Source of the DNA: Linum tenue
Taxonomy: Eukaryota > Streptophyta > Magnoliopsida > Malpighiales > Linaceae
Assembly (NCBI GenBank): GCA_946122785.1
Contig: CAMGYJ010000008.1
Coordinates: forward strand, 55,314,963-55,378,962
Direction of reading: 5' to 3'
Length of the DNA stretch: 64,000 bases
Shown here: positions 33,227-44,886 of the stretch, in pieces
How positions within the stretch are numbered: the stretch's first letter is position 1
Layout: each line of letters opens with the position of its first letter
The notes under the pieces: generated by a model
The model's database searches: none
Told to the model about the DNA's origin: nothing
What the model saw: the letters and a program-made list of their open reading frames with translations, nothing else
Program-made: the position numbers and the translations under genes

Positions 33227-34529
33227 ATTGCTTCTGCGATATTGAAGAGGGGAGCTAGGTTTTCGGCCAAAAACACCAAAGGGGCATTCTACAGAGAGAG
33301 ATAGTGATGTAGGAGGGTTCTTGTACCTAACTGGAGGTACCCATCATCGTAGGAGCTAGAAAATCAACCCTAGACATGAAGATTAAAGATCTTGAGCTTT
33401 ATATTGTATTCTCTTATCTTCTCTGTGGAATAGTTCTCCTTCACTTGGATTTTGATTAACCCTAGACATGTTTAGCTTGGTTGAATGATTTTATGAGTAC
33501 TCTATCTTGATATTCTTGAGTTCATGCCCAATATATGCATATTTTGATGTTCAATTCTTCATTGATCAAGATTACTTGATTTGCTAATGACATGTGAGAG
33601 AGAAGATATGATTAATTAGGTCAACTAGAGCGCCATGGATTGGAAGTAGGGGACCGATAACACGAGAGTGAGCCGATTTGTTCTTTGTAGTTGTGAGGAA
33701 CTCACCCAGTAGAAGGGGGTCTACTGCCAAACGCCTTGATCCGTTGTTTTGGAGAAGGTTACAACCCTCTAAGCAACCAACTCAAGAGGGCCTTGACTTC
33801 TAGAACAAAGATTAAAGGTCTTGTAAATGACTTTCTGCATTATGAATGAAGAATGATCAATTTAAAGCATTTTCAATCGCTAATCCGATTAGTGGTCAGG
33901 GGGAATCAATGCCCAAGTGAGGTCCCAACTTGTAATTAGTTAGCGTAATTGTTAGATTAGTTTAGTTTCTTAATCTAAAATCTTGTGTGGCTAAACAACA
34001 AACAGAAGCATAGTAATGGTACACCAAGAGAACCTAGGATTCGATATTTTATTACTTAACTTCCACTACACTACACTCGATCGTTGGTTATACGTGGCTT
34101 TCGATTGGGTTAATTGCATGCCATGTCACTTAAGTTTTGGCTTGGTTGGACGTTAACCACGTAGATTTGTTTAGCTGCAACTAAGACACTTAAGTTCAAT
34201 TTTCTTTGCACCATCACCTTTTCCATCCAAAAACTTAACAGTGGGTACGAGAAAGTAATTTTACATGCCACATGAACATTCTAGCTCAGCTTTGGATTGC
34301 TGAATCACAGAAGCTGGGCTTAAACTTGAAGAAAAATCTCAGAAAATGAAAACTTAGTTGTAGAAGCAAAGTTCTTCAAATAGATCGGGTTTGAATCTCA
34401 TGCTCATTGAACAATGATAAAATTGAAAGCATCGAAAGAAAAGGAAAAATACACAAATCATTGTAGAAGCTAAAATAAATAGCGTCCAATGCCAAAGTCC
34501 CCTGTTCCAATTATAGGTGTCAAAACATG

Positions 34530-34755
34530 ACCCGACCCGAGTAACCCGCCCAACCAACCCGATCCGCGACCCGTCCGCAACCCGATTGGACTAAAAGTCA
34601 AAGACCCGCAACCCGCTTGACCCGCAACCCGATTGACCCGAACCCGATTGACCCGCAACCCGCTTGGCCCGCAACCCGCTTGACCCGCAACCCGCTAGAC
34701 CCGTAACCCGACTAACCCGAACCCGATTAACCTAACCCGAACCCGCCCGATTGGC
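34530..34755 (+). repeat. Left CCCG array of the hAT-like element
   Basis: Repeated acccgcaacccgattg and gacccgcaacccgcttg units, C-rich on plus. Open frames crossing the array are repeat artefacts. Confidence 0.9.
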
Positions 34756-35158
34756 ACAAATAATACTACATAATATATTTTTGTGCATAAATATTATATG
34801 TAGATAATATGCATATACTTGCCCTATTATTTTTTCATCTTTCCCGCCAAGAAACGACAGCGGCGGCGGTGGACTGTAGGTCTTCTCAGCGGCGGCGGTG
34901 AGTGTCGTCTTCTCGGCGCAGCCGCGCAGGTCGGCAAGAAACGAGAGTGAGATGAGATTATTGGATGATAGACGAGACTCGAGAGGTTAGGGTATTAGGG
35001 ATTCGTTTTACTTTTCTGGTCTCTGCCTTTCAGTTGATCCAAGTAATAATAAGTTCGAATTGTAACATGAAAATTGCGTGGAGTAGTTGGCCTCTGTGAT
35101 GGTCTTGCCAATTCAAGGTACAGGGTTCAAAACTTGGCAGAGGCATATTTTTTCACAT

Positions 35159-35860
35159 GTTATTGTTTTACATGTTTTTGTTAACTGAATTTTATTTTTT
35201 TACATGTTTTTGTTAACTGAATTTTATAGTACTTACCTATAAAATACTTATGGGTATTATACTTTTCTATTAGTTAATGTTATGTTTAATAGTACGTTAA
35301 TAGTTATAAATATATAAAATTAATTACTTTTACTTATGGGTATTATACTTTTCTCTTAGTTAATGTTATGTTTAATAGTACGTTAATAGTTATAAATATA
35401 TAAAATTAATTACTTTCATTAAATACGGATATTAAACGTGTTATTAAACGAAGTATTTACTAACTATGATGTTAAGGTATACGGTAGTGGACTCGTGGTT
35501 TAGAGTTCGAAAGATTAGGATTTAGGACGTATGTTCTTCTCAATAACTGAATACAAAAGTGACTTAACTAACATTCTTCACATATCATACGTAATAATTT
35601 ATACTTTATACCAACAATTTCATAACACATAACTATAGTTCATGGTTTAAGGTTAGTGTATAAGGTATACGGTAGTGGACTCGTGGTTTAGAGTTTGTAC
35701 TCATAAGACGTATGTTCTTCTCAATAACCGAATATAAAATTGACTGAACTTACATTCCGCACATAACATACGTTATAGCTTATACTAACAATTTCATAAC
35801 ATATAACTATAGTATAGGGTATAGGGTTAGGGTTTAGGGTTAGGGTCTAGGGTTTATTCA
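35159..35860 (+). repeat. Tandem and near repeats inside the hAT-like element
   Basis: Three layers are seen: a 39-bp pair (ttacatgtttttgttaactg near 35160 and 35200); an 86-bp pair (tacttatgggtattatac at 35245 and 35331); and a 188-bp pair (aaggtatacggtagtggact at 35474 and 35662). The block ends in telomere-like tagggtttagggttagggt at about 35815-35860. Confidence 0.85.
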
Positions 35861-36339
35861 TGGTTATGCTTTATGTTGGATATTTTGATTTTTATAGTTT
35901 ATTAATTAATTTGATTTTAACAATTAGTTTAACTTGTGAATGTACATCTTAAATATATCATATTCAAATGACATTCCGACCAACGAATCGAACAACAAAC
36001 TAGTTAATCGGTATATTTTTTGAATGCAACTTGAGAATACAACTTGGAAATTTTTTGAATGCAACATTCAAAACCCCCTAAATATTTTCTCAAAAATTCC
36101 CTTGCAAACCTATTTTTTTAAAAAATCCCTCCCATAAACCCCCTTCCCCCAATATTTGATCAAAAATTGAAAATTCCCTCCCACCTCCCCAAATATTTGA
36201 TCCAAAATTGAATTTTCCCCCCATCCCAACCTAATTTTCCGTGAATTTTTTTTTATTAACAATATATTTTTTTTAATCAATTGAGACGGAAAAATATCTG
36301 TCTGATCGAATAAAAAAAAACGAAAGAAAGAAAGGAAAC

Positions 36340-37470
36340 ACAAAAATCAGTCTTCGCCTTCTCTCTCTATCTCGGCCACTTTCCCTAATTCCCTTATCCT
36401 TTCTGCGCCTCTCTCTCAAATCTCAATCAAGAACAAAAAACCCTCCCTTCTCCTTATCCTTATCCTTATCCTTCTCCTTACCCTCCGCCGCCTCGTTGTC
36501 GTCGCCGTTGAAATCAAGAAGCAGAGGAAGCGGAAGAAGACCAATAAGCAGAGGAAGCAGCAGTCGCGGGTCGGCGTGGTTGCGACGGAAGAGGCTGGGT
36601 TTTTCCCCTCGTCATTCTAAGGTACGTGTCTCTCTCCATGAATCTGTTCGTCTTCTATCTTTGATCGTCGGTGATGTCGTTCTTTTTCTCTCCGGCAATA
36701 GTCCAACTTCTTCCTTCAGAGCAAGTTCACTTCTCCAATCTTATTAAGTGTGAGATCTCTCGAAGAGGAAAGGTTATAATTGAAGAAAACACGTGAGATC
36801 TCTCCAATTCCATCAAATTCACAAGGCGACGCTTCCTTCTATTGGCAAGGGAGCCATCTGCACGCATATGTGATTTTTTATTTTGTCCATAGTATTGTTC
36901 ATCACTTCCCCTGCATCTATGTTCAAGTTATTCCACTTGCTTACGATTCGAGAATAGAATTAGATTTGGGTTGGATACAAGCTCATGTACAAACTGTTTA
37001 GTTATTACCCTGCACATCTGTTGTTTTGAGAATCTTTCTTTTCTGCCATTTTGAAATTGAGTTGTTGGGTTTATTCAAATATTTTAGAAACCCTATCGTA
37101 CCGACCGATTGGATAAAAATATCAGATATCGAACTCCAAATGGTAGGCAATTTTAATGATACGAAACGGTTGATTTTCGATAGAACCATGGTTTAACACA
37201 TAGAACGTGTAATTGTTTGGATATTGATGAGAATTGGGATGAAGCAAATATTATTGGCAGCTATGTTAATTGAGTTGTCAGCTTTTTAATTTCTTATGTT
37301 GGTTTTGTAACCTTAATGAATCCTTTGCAACATCAAACTTGTTTATGATATATTGAAGAAAATCTAGTCACTCATTTGTTTAATAATGTATCTTCATGTT
37401 TTCTTTCATTTCAATATAGTGATCGATGAGTTTTTTTAAATTAGTGTAGTAACTAATTATTAAAAAAACT
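36340..37470 (+). other. hAT interior with leader-like sequence
   Basis: CT-rich sequence with repeated ccttatccttatccttctcc (about 36450-36480) is followed by an Arg/Lys-rich open stretch and a possible splice donor (ctaag/gtacgtg at 36621). It looks like the 5' leader and first exon of a plant gene, perhaps captured, but no product can be named. The rest to 37470 is AT-rich and shows nothing. Confidence 0.3.
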
Positions 37471-37745
37471 CGATGGTTTGGACCGAACAACCCGCAACCC
37501 GACCTGTTGTAACCTGCAATCCGATCAACCCGAACCCGATTGATCCGCAACTCGATCAACCCGTAACCCGATCGACCCGCAACCCGATCAACCCGAGCCC
37601 GATCAACCCGCAGCCCGATCAACCCGCAAGCCGATCAACCCGCAACCCGATCAACCCGAACCCGCTTGACCCGCAACCCGCTTAACCCGCAACCCGATTA
37701 ACCCTGAACCCGACCCGAACCCGCCCGAACCCGCCCGATTGACAC
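37470..37745 (+). repeat. Right CCCG array of the hAT-like element
   Basis: Repeated aacccgatcaacccgcaacc units. They are C-rich on plus like the left array, so the two arrays are direct and not inverted, although the outermost 12 bp are inverted. Confidence 0.9.
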
Positions 37746-37899
37746 CTATAGTTCCAATACACGAGAAACAAAGTATCAACTTATACTCAATCGCGATGCT
37801 GAAGGAAAGGATTCTCTACTCCAATCAAAATAATAATCAAGAGAAATCACCGTGACTAATATTCTTTTGTTGATATTTCCATCAGTCGACAAATCATAG

Positions 37900-38060
37900 C
37901 CCGAAATCTTAGATGTGTTGCAGGAGATGCGGAACAAGAAGGCGTTGCAGCCATAGAAACTGCAGATGTTGGTGCTGAAGGGGCTGAACTCGATGGAGTA
38001 GCAATGGAAGGACCATTCCGGAGAGGTGTAGGGAAATATTCAGCAATGTAGGAGGAGATG
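37900..38060 (+). other. Coding-like scrap in the TIR element
   Basis: A plus-strand frame reading AGDAEQEGVAAIETADVG, then FRRGVGKYSAM, has protein-like composition rich in Ala, Gly and Glu. It may be captured gene sequence. No family is recognised. Confidence 0.25.
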
Positions 38061-38945
38061 AATCACTGTTTGGCAGAACTTTTGATTGGTGTAGGCAATG
38101 TGATGTAGTGGGCAATCGAGATTGAGTAAATGGGCTGCCGAGATTCACAACAGATGCTCAACCCATGGAGCTGGAGAACCAGAATCAGCTGAAAGATCGG
38201 CTCATCCACTAGTACACTGGCAATGATAGCAGAATTCTTTATGTCATTCTAATCCACGTAAAGGAAAATTCTTGTGAGTGAAATTATTTCTCCTTCAATC
38301 TGATTTTGGCCGCTATAATCCTAAATTCAATTAGGTTGATCAATTTATCAAGGATGTGATGCCTCTCTGTTGTTAAATGCTGTTGAGGAGGGAATGTAAT
38401 CTAAAAAACATTCTCTAACTAATAAGGGATTGAAGGATTTGATGTCATTGACAATAATAGGATAGAATGAAAGAAGCATGCCCTGTCATTATTGGATGTG
38501 CTAATATCTTTTCTTGCATAGAGAGAAACTATTATTTTGAGTTTAATATAGAGAACTAATTCTTGTTATTACAAATGTACTGCAACTTTCGAACTCTCAT
38601 CCATCCATGCCGATCTATCTGAATACTTTGCTTCTACCACCAAGTTTTCATTTTCTGAGATTTTTCTCCAAGTTTAAACCGAGCTTCTGTGAGTTAGCAA
38701 TCAAAAGCTGAGCTGAAATGTTCATGTGGCATGTAAAATTACTTTCTCATACCCGTCGTTAAGTTTTTGGATGGGAAAGGTGACGGTGCAACGAAAATTA
38801 AACTTAAATGTTTTAGTAATTAAACTTAAGTGTTTTAGTTGCAACTAAACAAATCTAAGTGGTTAACATGAAACCAAGCCAAATCTTAAGTGGCATGGCA
38901 TGCAATTAACCCGCTTTCGATTGGGAGAGTAGTTTAGAGTGAGCC

Positions 38946-39850
38946 ATCGCCAGAAAGCTGAAACCTTATCCCCAACGAAGATGGAAGGCTTTTCGGTTGT
39001 CAATCTGCAAAACAACAGTTACAAATAGGCAGAAACTAGTAATCAATATATGATTAGTGATAGATTGGATATCATCCATTAGAGAAAAGTAGGCCTAACT
39101 TGATGACTCACATAGGCGTTGAATCAACAAGCAGTTGGGTGTCATGGTGGCTACAGTTTGGTAACAACCAAGTCTGTAATCATTTTAATACTAATTATTT
39201 TTCTTCTTATGGAGAGGGGGTGAGGGAGAATCTCGTGGTGGATGAATACGATTGGTGGCTAATGTGTCAAATCCTCTTGGAGAAACTGAAATGGCAGCAA
39301 GGGTTGGAGAAAAGCCGAAACGGTAAGGGAAGAGATACCTCTACTCTCAAGCCAGGCCACTAGATGTTGTTTGGGTTGTTTAGATTGAGGAATACAGAGA
39401 GGATAGTGTAGACAATAGTGAAGGAGAAGAAATTGGTGAGGAGGATGCTGAGAGATGGGAATCGAGAGAGGAGTCTTCTAAGAATTCCTTTATTGGCCTT
39501 AAATGCAAGTGACAATTTGAAAAATGAAGAGTATCAATACGCGTGGGGTCACGATCCATATGCGTTCGTTTGCGTTTTCTCTCTTGGTGGGTCATCATCT
39601 GTTGCTCATTTCCGTTCCCTTTCAGCCAATCATTTACTTTTTTCACCGGCGAAGGTCAGATGTGATGCCACAACAATTCTATTCGAATCAAACAAGATCC
39701 AGCTCCGGTAGATCAGAGCACTATATGTAGAGTTTATCCATTCATCGAATTCTGATTAATGACCAAATTAGGATATGTAGTGTTTATCTATTCACCAAAT
39801 TTCACAATATAAATAAATTTACCTCATTAATCATATACCATATCCCAAAA
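38946..39850. other. Gene-free stretch
   Basis: Unique AT-rich sequence with a few short open frames on both strands (for example 39380-39646) of low complexity. No gene or element is supported. Confidence 0.4.
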
Positions 39851-39879
39851 TTTACCGAAACTATGGGCAATTATCATAA

Positions 39880-40607
39880 ACGGTCACTCAAATAGTAACT
39901 TCGTGCAAAACGGTCACCAAAGTTTAATTTTGCACGTTTCAACAAAACACTTTTGTACGAATGACAAAAAGGTCATTCCGTCCATTTCCATCCTAAAATC
40001 CGTTAATTGAGTATAAAAAATCTACCTATTCGCCACAAACAAACAAGCTTCGCCAGTCCAACCAACGTACATAATTATCCATCACTCTCCCATGATGGAA
40101 ATCAAGTTCTAGATATACAGTCATCTGCATATAAAAAAGAAAGTAATAAAAAATTATCAAACCAACTAGTCAACTAAACCCAACCGAACCATACTCAACT
40201 TATCCAACCTGAGAAATATACCTCTTTAATACAAAATCCCTTAAGATCTCTTCATTCTCTCACCTCTTTCTGTATAAAATTCTCTAAAGCTTCTTTTCAA
40301 GCTTCTTTCTCTTTAGATTCCACGTCTTTAACCCATTTGTCTGGTAGACACTAAAAGTTTCGCGGGGGAATTTGAGAGTAGAGAAGTGAAGAAATTAGGG
40401 ATTGAGAAGGTTTGAGGAAGAACAAGAGAGAATTTGAGATCAAAGATTTTGATGTTCTTATTCCTTAATCTGAAAATAGTTTTCTCAACCCCTTTTTGTA
40501 CGAGTTCCAGAAAAAATAACAGGAAATAACAAATATGCCACTTGTACCTGACCCATATGGCCTAACCCGCCCTACTCACCCAACCCATTCGGTGGATTTC
40601 TATCATC
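39880..40607 (-). mobile_element. Probable 3' LTR of a chromovirus
   Basis: Immediately downstream of the chromovirus coding remnant, minus reads AAGGGGGAGGGGA (polypurine tract, 40608-40620) then TGATAGAAATCC, a typical tract-to-LTR junction. A minus TATA-like string (ttttatacag near 40272) fits an LTR promoter. The far boundary near 39880 is not defined. Confidence 0.5.
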
Positions 40608-40616
40608 CCCTCCCCC

Positions 40617-42681
40617 TTAAGAACTGACCTCGCCCTCAAGGTCGATGGTAGGGAAGCGCTGCTTCAGGGCCAACTTCTCTTCCCACGTGGCATCCTCCTG
40701 CGGCACATGCTGCCATAGAACAAGGCTTTCCTCCACTAACCGGCCGCCCTTCATCATCCACCTCGTATCCAGGACCTGCAATGGGGTTAATTCAAGATCG
40801 CCATCAGTAGAGACAGGTGGCGCAATCGTCTTGACCCGATCAGCGGACCCCCAATATCTTTTCAAGAAAGACACGTGAAATGTTGGGTGTATGCGAGCAT
40901 CCGCGAGCAACTACAATCGGTAGGACACTGGGTAGCCTTCTATAGTACCTCATAGGGGCCAAAGAACCATGTCGCCAACTTCAGATAGGCCCTCCTGTAA
41001 ACCGAAGCCTTTCGGTAAGGATGAAGGCAAAGCAAGACCCAGTCCCCCACCTCGAACTCCTCCTCGTGTCTACCCGCATCTGTCATCCGCTTCATCCTAT
41101 TGTTGGCAGCTGTCAAGGTGGCCTTGAGCTGTCCCAAGGACTCATCCTGCACACCAAGCCACCTATCCACCGCATTGACAATACTAGCGCCACTCTAGTA
41201 GCACACCTAGGAAGGTGGTGGACGCCCGTACAATGCCTTGAACTGTTTCATTGGGATAGCTCTGTGATAAGTTAAATGATACCATAACTCAGTCCACAGA
41301 AGCATGGCCAACTAGCGCATCGACTCCTGATGGGCAAAGCAGTGAAGATACTGCTCCAAATACCGATTGATCACCTCGATCTGGTCATCCGTCTGCGCGT
41401 GGTAAGCTGAGCTCATCCACAGTGTAGTCCTGGCCAACGCGAAAACCTACTGCCAGAAACAACTTAGGAAAATGGAGTCCCTGTCGATAACAATCGGTCG
41501 CGGAAAGCCATGATGCCGCACCACCCCCATCACATACTGCTCAGCCACCGTCTTGGTATTATATGGATGTGCCAGAGCCATGAAATGAGTGTACTTCGTG
41601 AGCTTGTAAACGACCACGAATAGTATTTTCTTGCCATCAAAGTGTGGAAGCCTCACAATGAAATCCATGCAGATGTCCTCCCACACCCGCTCCAGTATGG
41701 GTAAGGGCTGGAGGAGGCCGCCAGGTCGTAGGTGCGACACCTTGACCCGGTGGCACGTGTCACAGGAAGCCACTTAGTCCTTCACATTTTGGCCCATCTG
41801 CGGCCAATAGGACTAAGCTCGGAGTCTGTGCAACATCCGCGCCACCCCAGAATTCCCGCCAAACGCCGAATCATGGAACTTCTGAAGTAAAGTAGTAACC
41901 AAAACCCTCGGAGAATTACCAAGCGCCCCTTGAAGAACACCAAGCCCTGACGAAAAGTGAAGTTATCCGGAGCCTCACTCACTACAATATCACGGCACCT
42001 TTGCAGACATGGGTCCCGTCTACCACCATGTTGGTCAGCCCTGGTCTTTAGAGGATCTCGTAGTCATAACCCAACAGCTTGGAGACCCACTTGTGCTGGT
42101 CCGTAGTTGATACTCGTTGCTCGAGGAGATTTCGCAAGCTCTGTTGATCAGTATAGATGTGGAACTTCTTTCCTAGCAAATAAGGTCGCCACATCTACAC
42201 TATAGTGATGATAGCCTGCATCTCCTTCAAGTTTTGGTCGGGGCCAAGTTCTTACTCATTTAAGCGATCAGGTGCTAATCCTGCAATAAAACCGCACCAA
42301 TCCCTCTACCCGACGCATCCGCCTCGATCATGAACAACTTAGAGAAGCGCAACACTGCAAGAGTCGGGGTCATGGTCATGGCCCGCTTCAGCGCCTGGAA
42401 CGCTGCGTCTGGCACTGCTGTCCACTCAAACTCGCCCATCTTCAGCAAGTTATTCAAGGGTCGAGCAATCATCTTATAGCCTTGAACAAACTTCCGGTAG
42501 TAACCTGTCAAACCCAAGAAACCATGCAGTTTAGTGACAGTGGTCGATACAGGCAAGTCTACCATAGCACGAATCTTTGACTGATCCACCTGGACACCCT
42601 GCGGAGTCACAATGTACCCCAAATACTGAACCTCCTCGATCCCAAAGGCGTACTGGGAAGCATTGATGTAGTACTAGTGTT
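40617..42681 (-). pseudogene. Chromovirus (Ty3-gypsy) pol remnant: RT end, RNase H, integrase, chromodomain
   Basis: On minus, pieces of one polyprotein occur in order. The reverse transcriptase end and RNase H start lie at 42622-42275 (GYIVTPQGVQVDQSK, LGLTGYYRKFV, EADASGRGIGAVL). Then come decayed RNase H, the integrase zinc finger/core (CDTCHRVKVSHLRPGGLL, ICMDFIVRLP, VIDRDSIF) at 41773-41447, the integrase C-terminus (FEVGDWVLL) near 41060, and a chromodomain-like end (LVLWQHVPQEDATWEE) at 40910-40617. Several stops and frameshifts separate them. The N-terminal half is cut off where the LTR of element A begins at 42682. A C-terminal chromodomain places it among plant chromoviruses, a different lineage from the Athila-like elements next door. 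Confidence 0.88.
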
Positions 42682-44137
42682 TGACTCAACCCGAATGCAC
42701 CACTTAGGAACTCTCGATTAAGGCCCAAGTATAAACCTTAACCGAGTGAAGTACAGGGCAAGTATGTTTAAATATTTACCCGGGTCGGTTCATGTACCCC
42801 TACCTTGATTGTTTGTAACATTATCTAGCAGTTTGTTTTGGTGAAAACAAAGATCTAAAGCTAAAGTACTTGCAAAGAGAAATGGTTTTGACACTAATTG
42901 AGAAGGCTTCACCCGGATGTTGCTCCCCCTAGCTAGCAATTACGACTTGAAGGATCAAATGGCTGTGTGTGGTGAGGGGGTTATAAACCGTAGGGAAGTC
43001 TAACAAGTAGCCAAGGCTACCCTCTTAGTCGCTAGGTCGAGGAAAGGGGATACGATCAAAGCCACTAATGTGACTCTGTCAACCTATTGACTAAGGATTG
43101 GTTAGACTTCACCCTTGAATCAGAGTTCGAACGACCACCCACAACCAAACCTTAGGTGCTAATACAAAATAGGAGGTTTGCCCTACATTAACCTTACTAT
43201 GAGACAATGAATTGCCTATGAAAACCCAGCATTCAAGCCTCTTTCAAAGAAAGTAAGGGGGTTTTCTCTCTACCTAGGTTAGAATGGCAATTAGATTGAT
43301 AGGATTTCACAAAACACAACACAATCATTCATGAATAATACCTCCACATTCACATTAAACACAACCACACACAAATCATTCAATTTATACAAGCATTCAC
43401 ATAATTGTAGCTAGAGTTTACAAACACTCAAGTGAAAGAAAGGACTACTCCATGCTAAGAGAAGGGAAAACACAAGAGAGAAGAAGGAAAACCATCAAAG
43501 AGATGCTAGCCTTGCTCCTTGTGTTGAAGAGATCCTCCTTTGGGGGAGGAATTCCCAATTCCTTGCTTGAAGATGGAACCCTAGATTCTCCTCTTCTTTG
43601 GTTCGTCACTTTCTCACTCTAAAAATCTGAAGAAGAAGTTTCTCAAACTAGGTCTCCCCCCTTTTCTCCTTTGGCTCAACCTCCTTTATATACCCAGATT
43701 GGGTTCAGTTCACGGTCTTATTTCACGGTCGTGAACTGAAATCACAAACTGTGAACCAACAATGAAACGTGTCGCATCACTAAACTCTGTTCATGGACGG
43801 AGGTATGAGTTCACGGTCTTACGATCGTGAACTGGCTTGTGTCTAGTGAAACCTTTATGTTCTCTAGATGTCTGGAAGTTCGTGGGGCGCGCTTCCAGTT
43901 CACAATCTTAGTGACCGTGAACTCACAGCCAAACCGTGAACTGCTGATGTTTCCACCGTTTGACTTGATCTTTCTCCCTTTTGTCAAAATTTTGACTTTG
44001 GGGTTGGTTCCACCTGCCAAAGCGTGAAACATACCAAAACAAGGAAAACCCCGACGTAAAACCAAACCTCATGGAGTAAAAATTCTTCAAACGACTAAGC
44101 AAACCGGGGGAAAAAGTGTACAAATGAGCCCGAATCA
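42682..44137 (-). repeat. 3' LTR of element A
   Basis: Plus limits tgactcaacccgaatgc ... gagcccgaatca, followed by the polypurine tract (ctcccccacactt on plus). A minus TATA (tatataaa, 43692-43685) lies just downstream of a U3 zone with ttcacggtcgtgaact palindromes (43700-43960). The first 230 bp match the partial LTR at 60458-60690. Confidence 0.85.
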
Positions 44138-44886
44138 CTCCCCCACACTTAGACGTTTGCTTGTAACCAAGCAAACCATTTTCAACCTAGGTAATATCTC
44201 AACCTAACAAGATGACTTGGGGACAAATCAGAAGGCATGAAGTGGTGAATCTCAATGACTATTTGGGCATCAACACGAGAACCGCCTCAACAATACCGGC
44301 ATCCACCACAAACGACATTCGATTGCATAAAAAATCGGCAAATGAAAAGTTCTCACCCTGTTCACAAATCAATGCAAGTCTCGACCGGACTACTCACCAA
44401 CCACAACTAACCATGCATAGAACTCAAGTCCAAGGAACAGACAACGGGGCGACATAGGTCCTCACTGGGGTAAGATATGAACACACAAAAGAAGAATAAA
44501 TCAATCACTCTCGAACCTAGTAGTGAAGGAGGTCATCAAATAATTTAGGTGTTTCAATGGCTTGAGTGCCAAGAAACCCTTTCTAGAGCATACACTTAGA
44601 CTTTTGTGGCCACTCTCTACTTTTATTTACCCCGTTTTATTACCTCTTTTTCGTTTCTTTTCCTCTTTTTTTTTTTTCCGAGGGGGGTAGGAGAGAGCTA
44701 AACATGCCACTTCTTTGAAAGAACAATGCTCTCCATTAAGAACTTTCCTCCAACACTACCTTCTCATTTCTAGCAAGAACCATGTAAAACCACCTATGTA
44801 GAACCTCAATGAAGCTCAAAAGCGAGAAGTCCGAGACACAAGGACGACTCACACTTTGACACGAAGGAAGGATGGGTGGGGGTCGT
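44138..44886 (-). other. Element A 3' non-coding region, left of insertion B
   Basis: Begins with the polypurine tract (cccccacactta, 44140-44152). It has no coding sequence. A T-rich run lies at about 44650-44680. It ends in GTCGT (44882-44886), the target duplication of element B. Confidence 0.8.

Larger units (their letters stand above)
34512..37750. mobile_element. hAT-like non-autonomous element, 3.24 kb
   Basis: The 8-bp target duplication gttccaat (34504-34511 and 37751-37758) is exact, as for hAT elements. The terminal repeats are only 12 bp, TATAGGTGTCAA and TTGACACCTATA. Both ends are followed by long CCCG-rich arrays. No transposase frame is present. Confidence 0.9.
34107..38912. 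mobile_element. Long-TIR (MULE-like) element in the LTR, itself split by hAT
   Basis: The 10-bp target duplication gctttcgatt is exact (34097-34106 and 38913-38922). The ends GGGTTAATTGCATGCCATG and the complement match, and the arms extend about 290 bp (34107-34395, 38625-38912), including acttaagtt, cctttcccatccaaaaactt-like and gaaaatctcagaaaatga blocks. Without the hAT insertion it is about 1.6 kb and encodes no transposase. Confidence 0.88.
32530..38945 (+). mobile_element. Old Athila-like LTR on plus, split by a TIR element
   Basis: From about 33590 to 34070 the sequence follows the complement of the LTR at 60698-62105 block by block: gattaattaggtcaactaga, aacgccttgatccgttgttt, ctcaagagggccttga, tagtggtcagggggaatcaa, ttcgatattttattact. 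The match continues across the TIR element at 34107-38912 (ttggttatacgtggcttt, then gggagag to about 38945). A TATA string lies at 33220-33226. The 5' boundary (32530) is uncertain. No internal region follows on plus, so it is a solo or truncated LTR, opposite in orientation to the Athila-like elements further right. Confidence 0.72.

Noticed and set aside
35815..35860. Interstitial telomere
   Set aside because: Only a few imperfect TTTAGGG units, inside a transposon; also true of 3450-3890 and 6900-7000.
37473..37685. Open frame rich in NPINP repeats
   Set aside because: It is produced by the CCCGATCAA tandem array of the hAT-like element.
40940..41275. Plus-strand frames as a host gene
   Set aside because: The minus strand reads as the chromovirus integrase C-terminal region, with family blocks in order.
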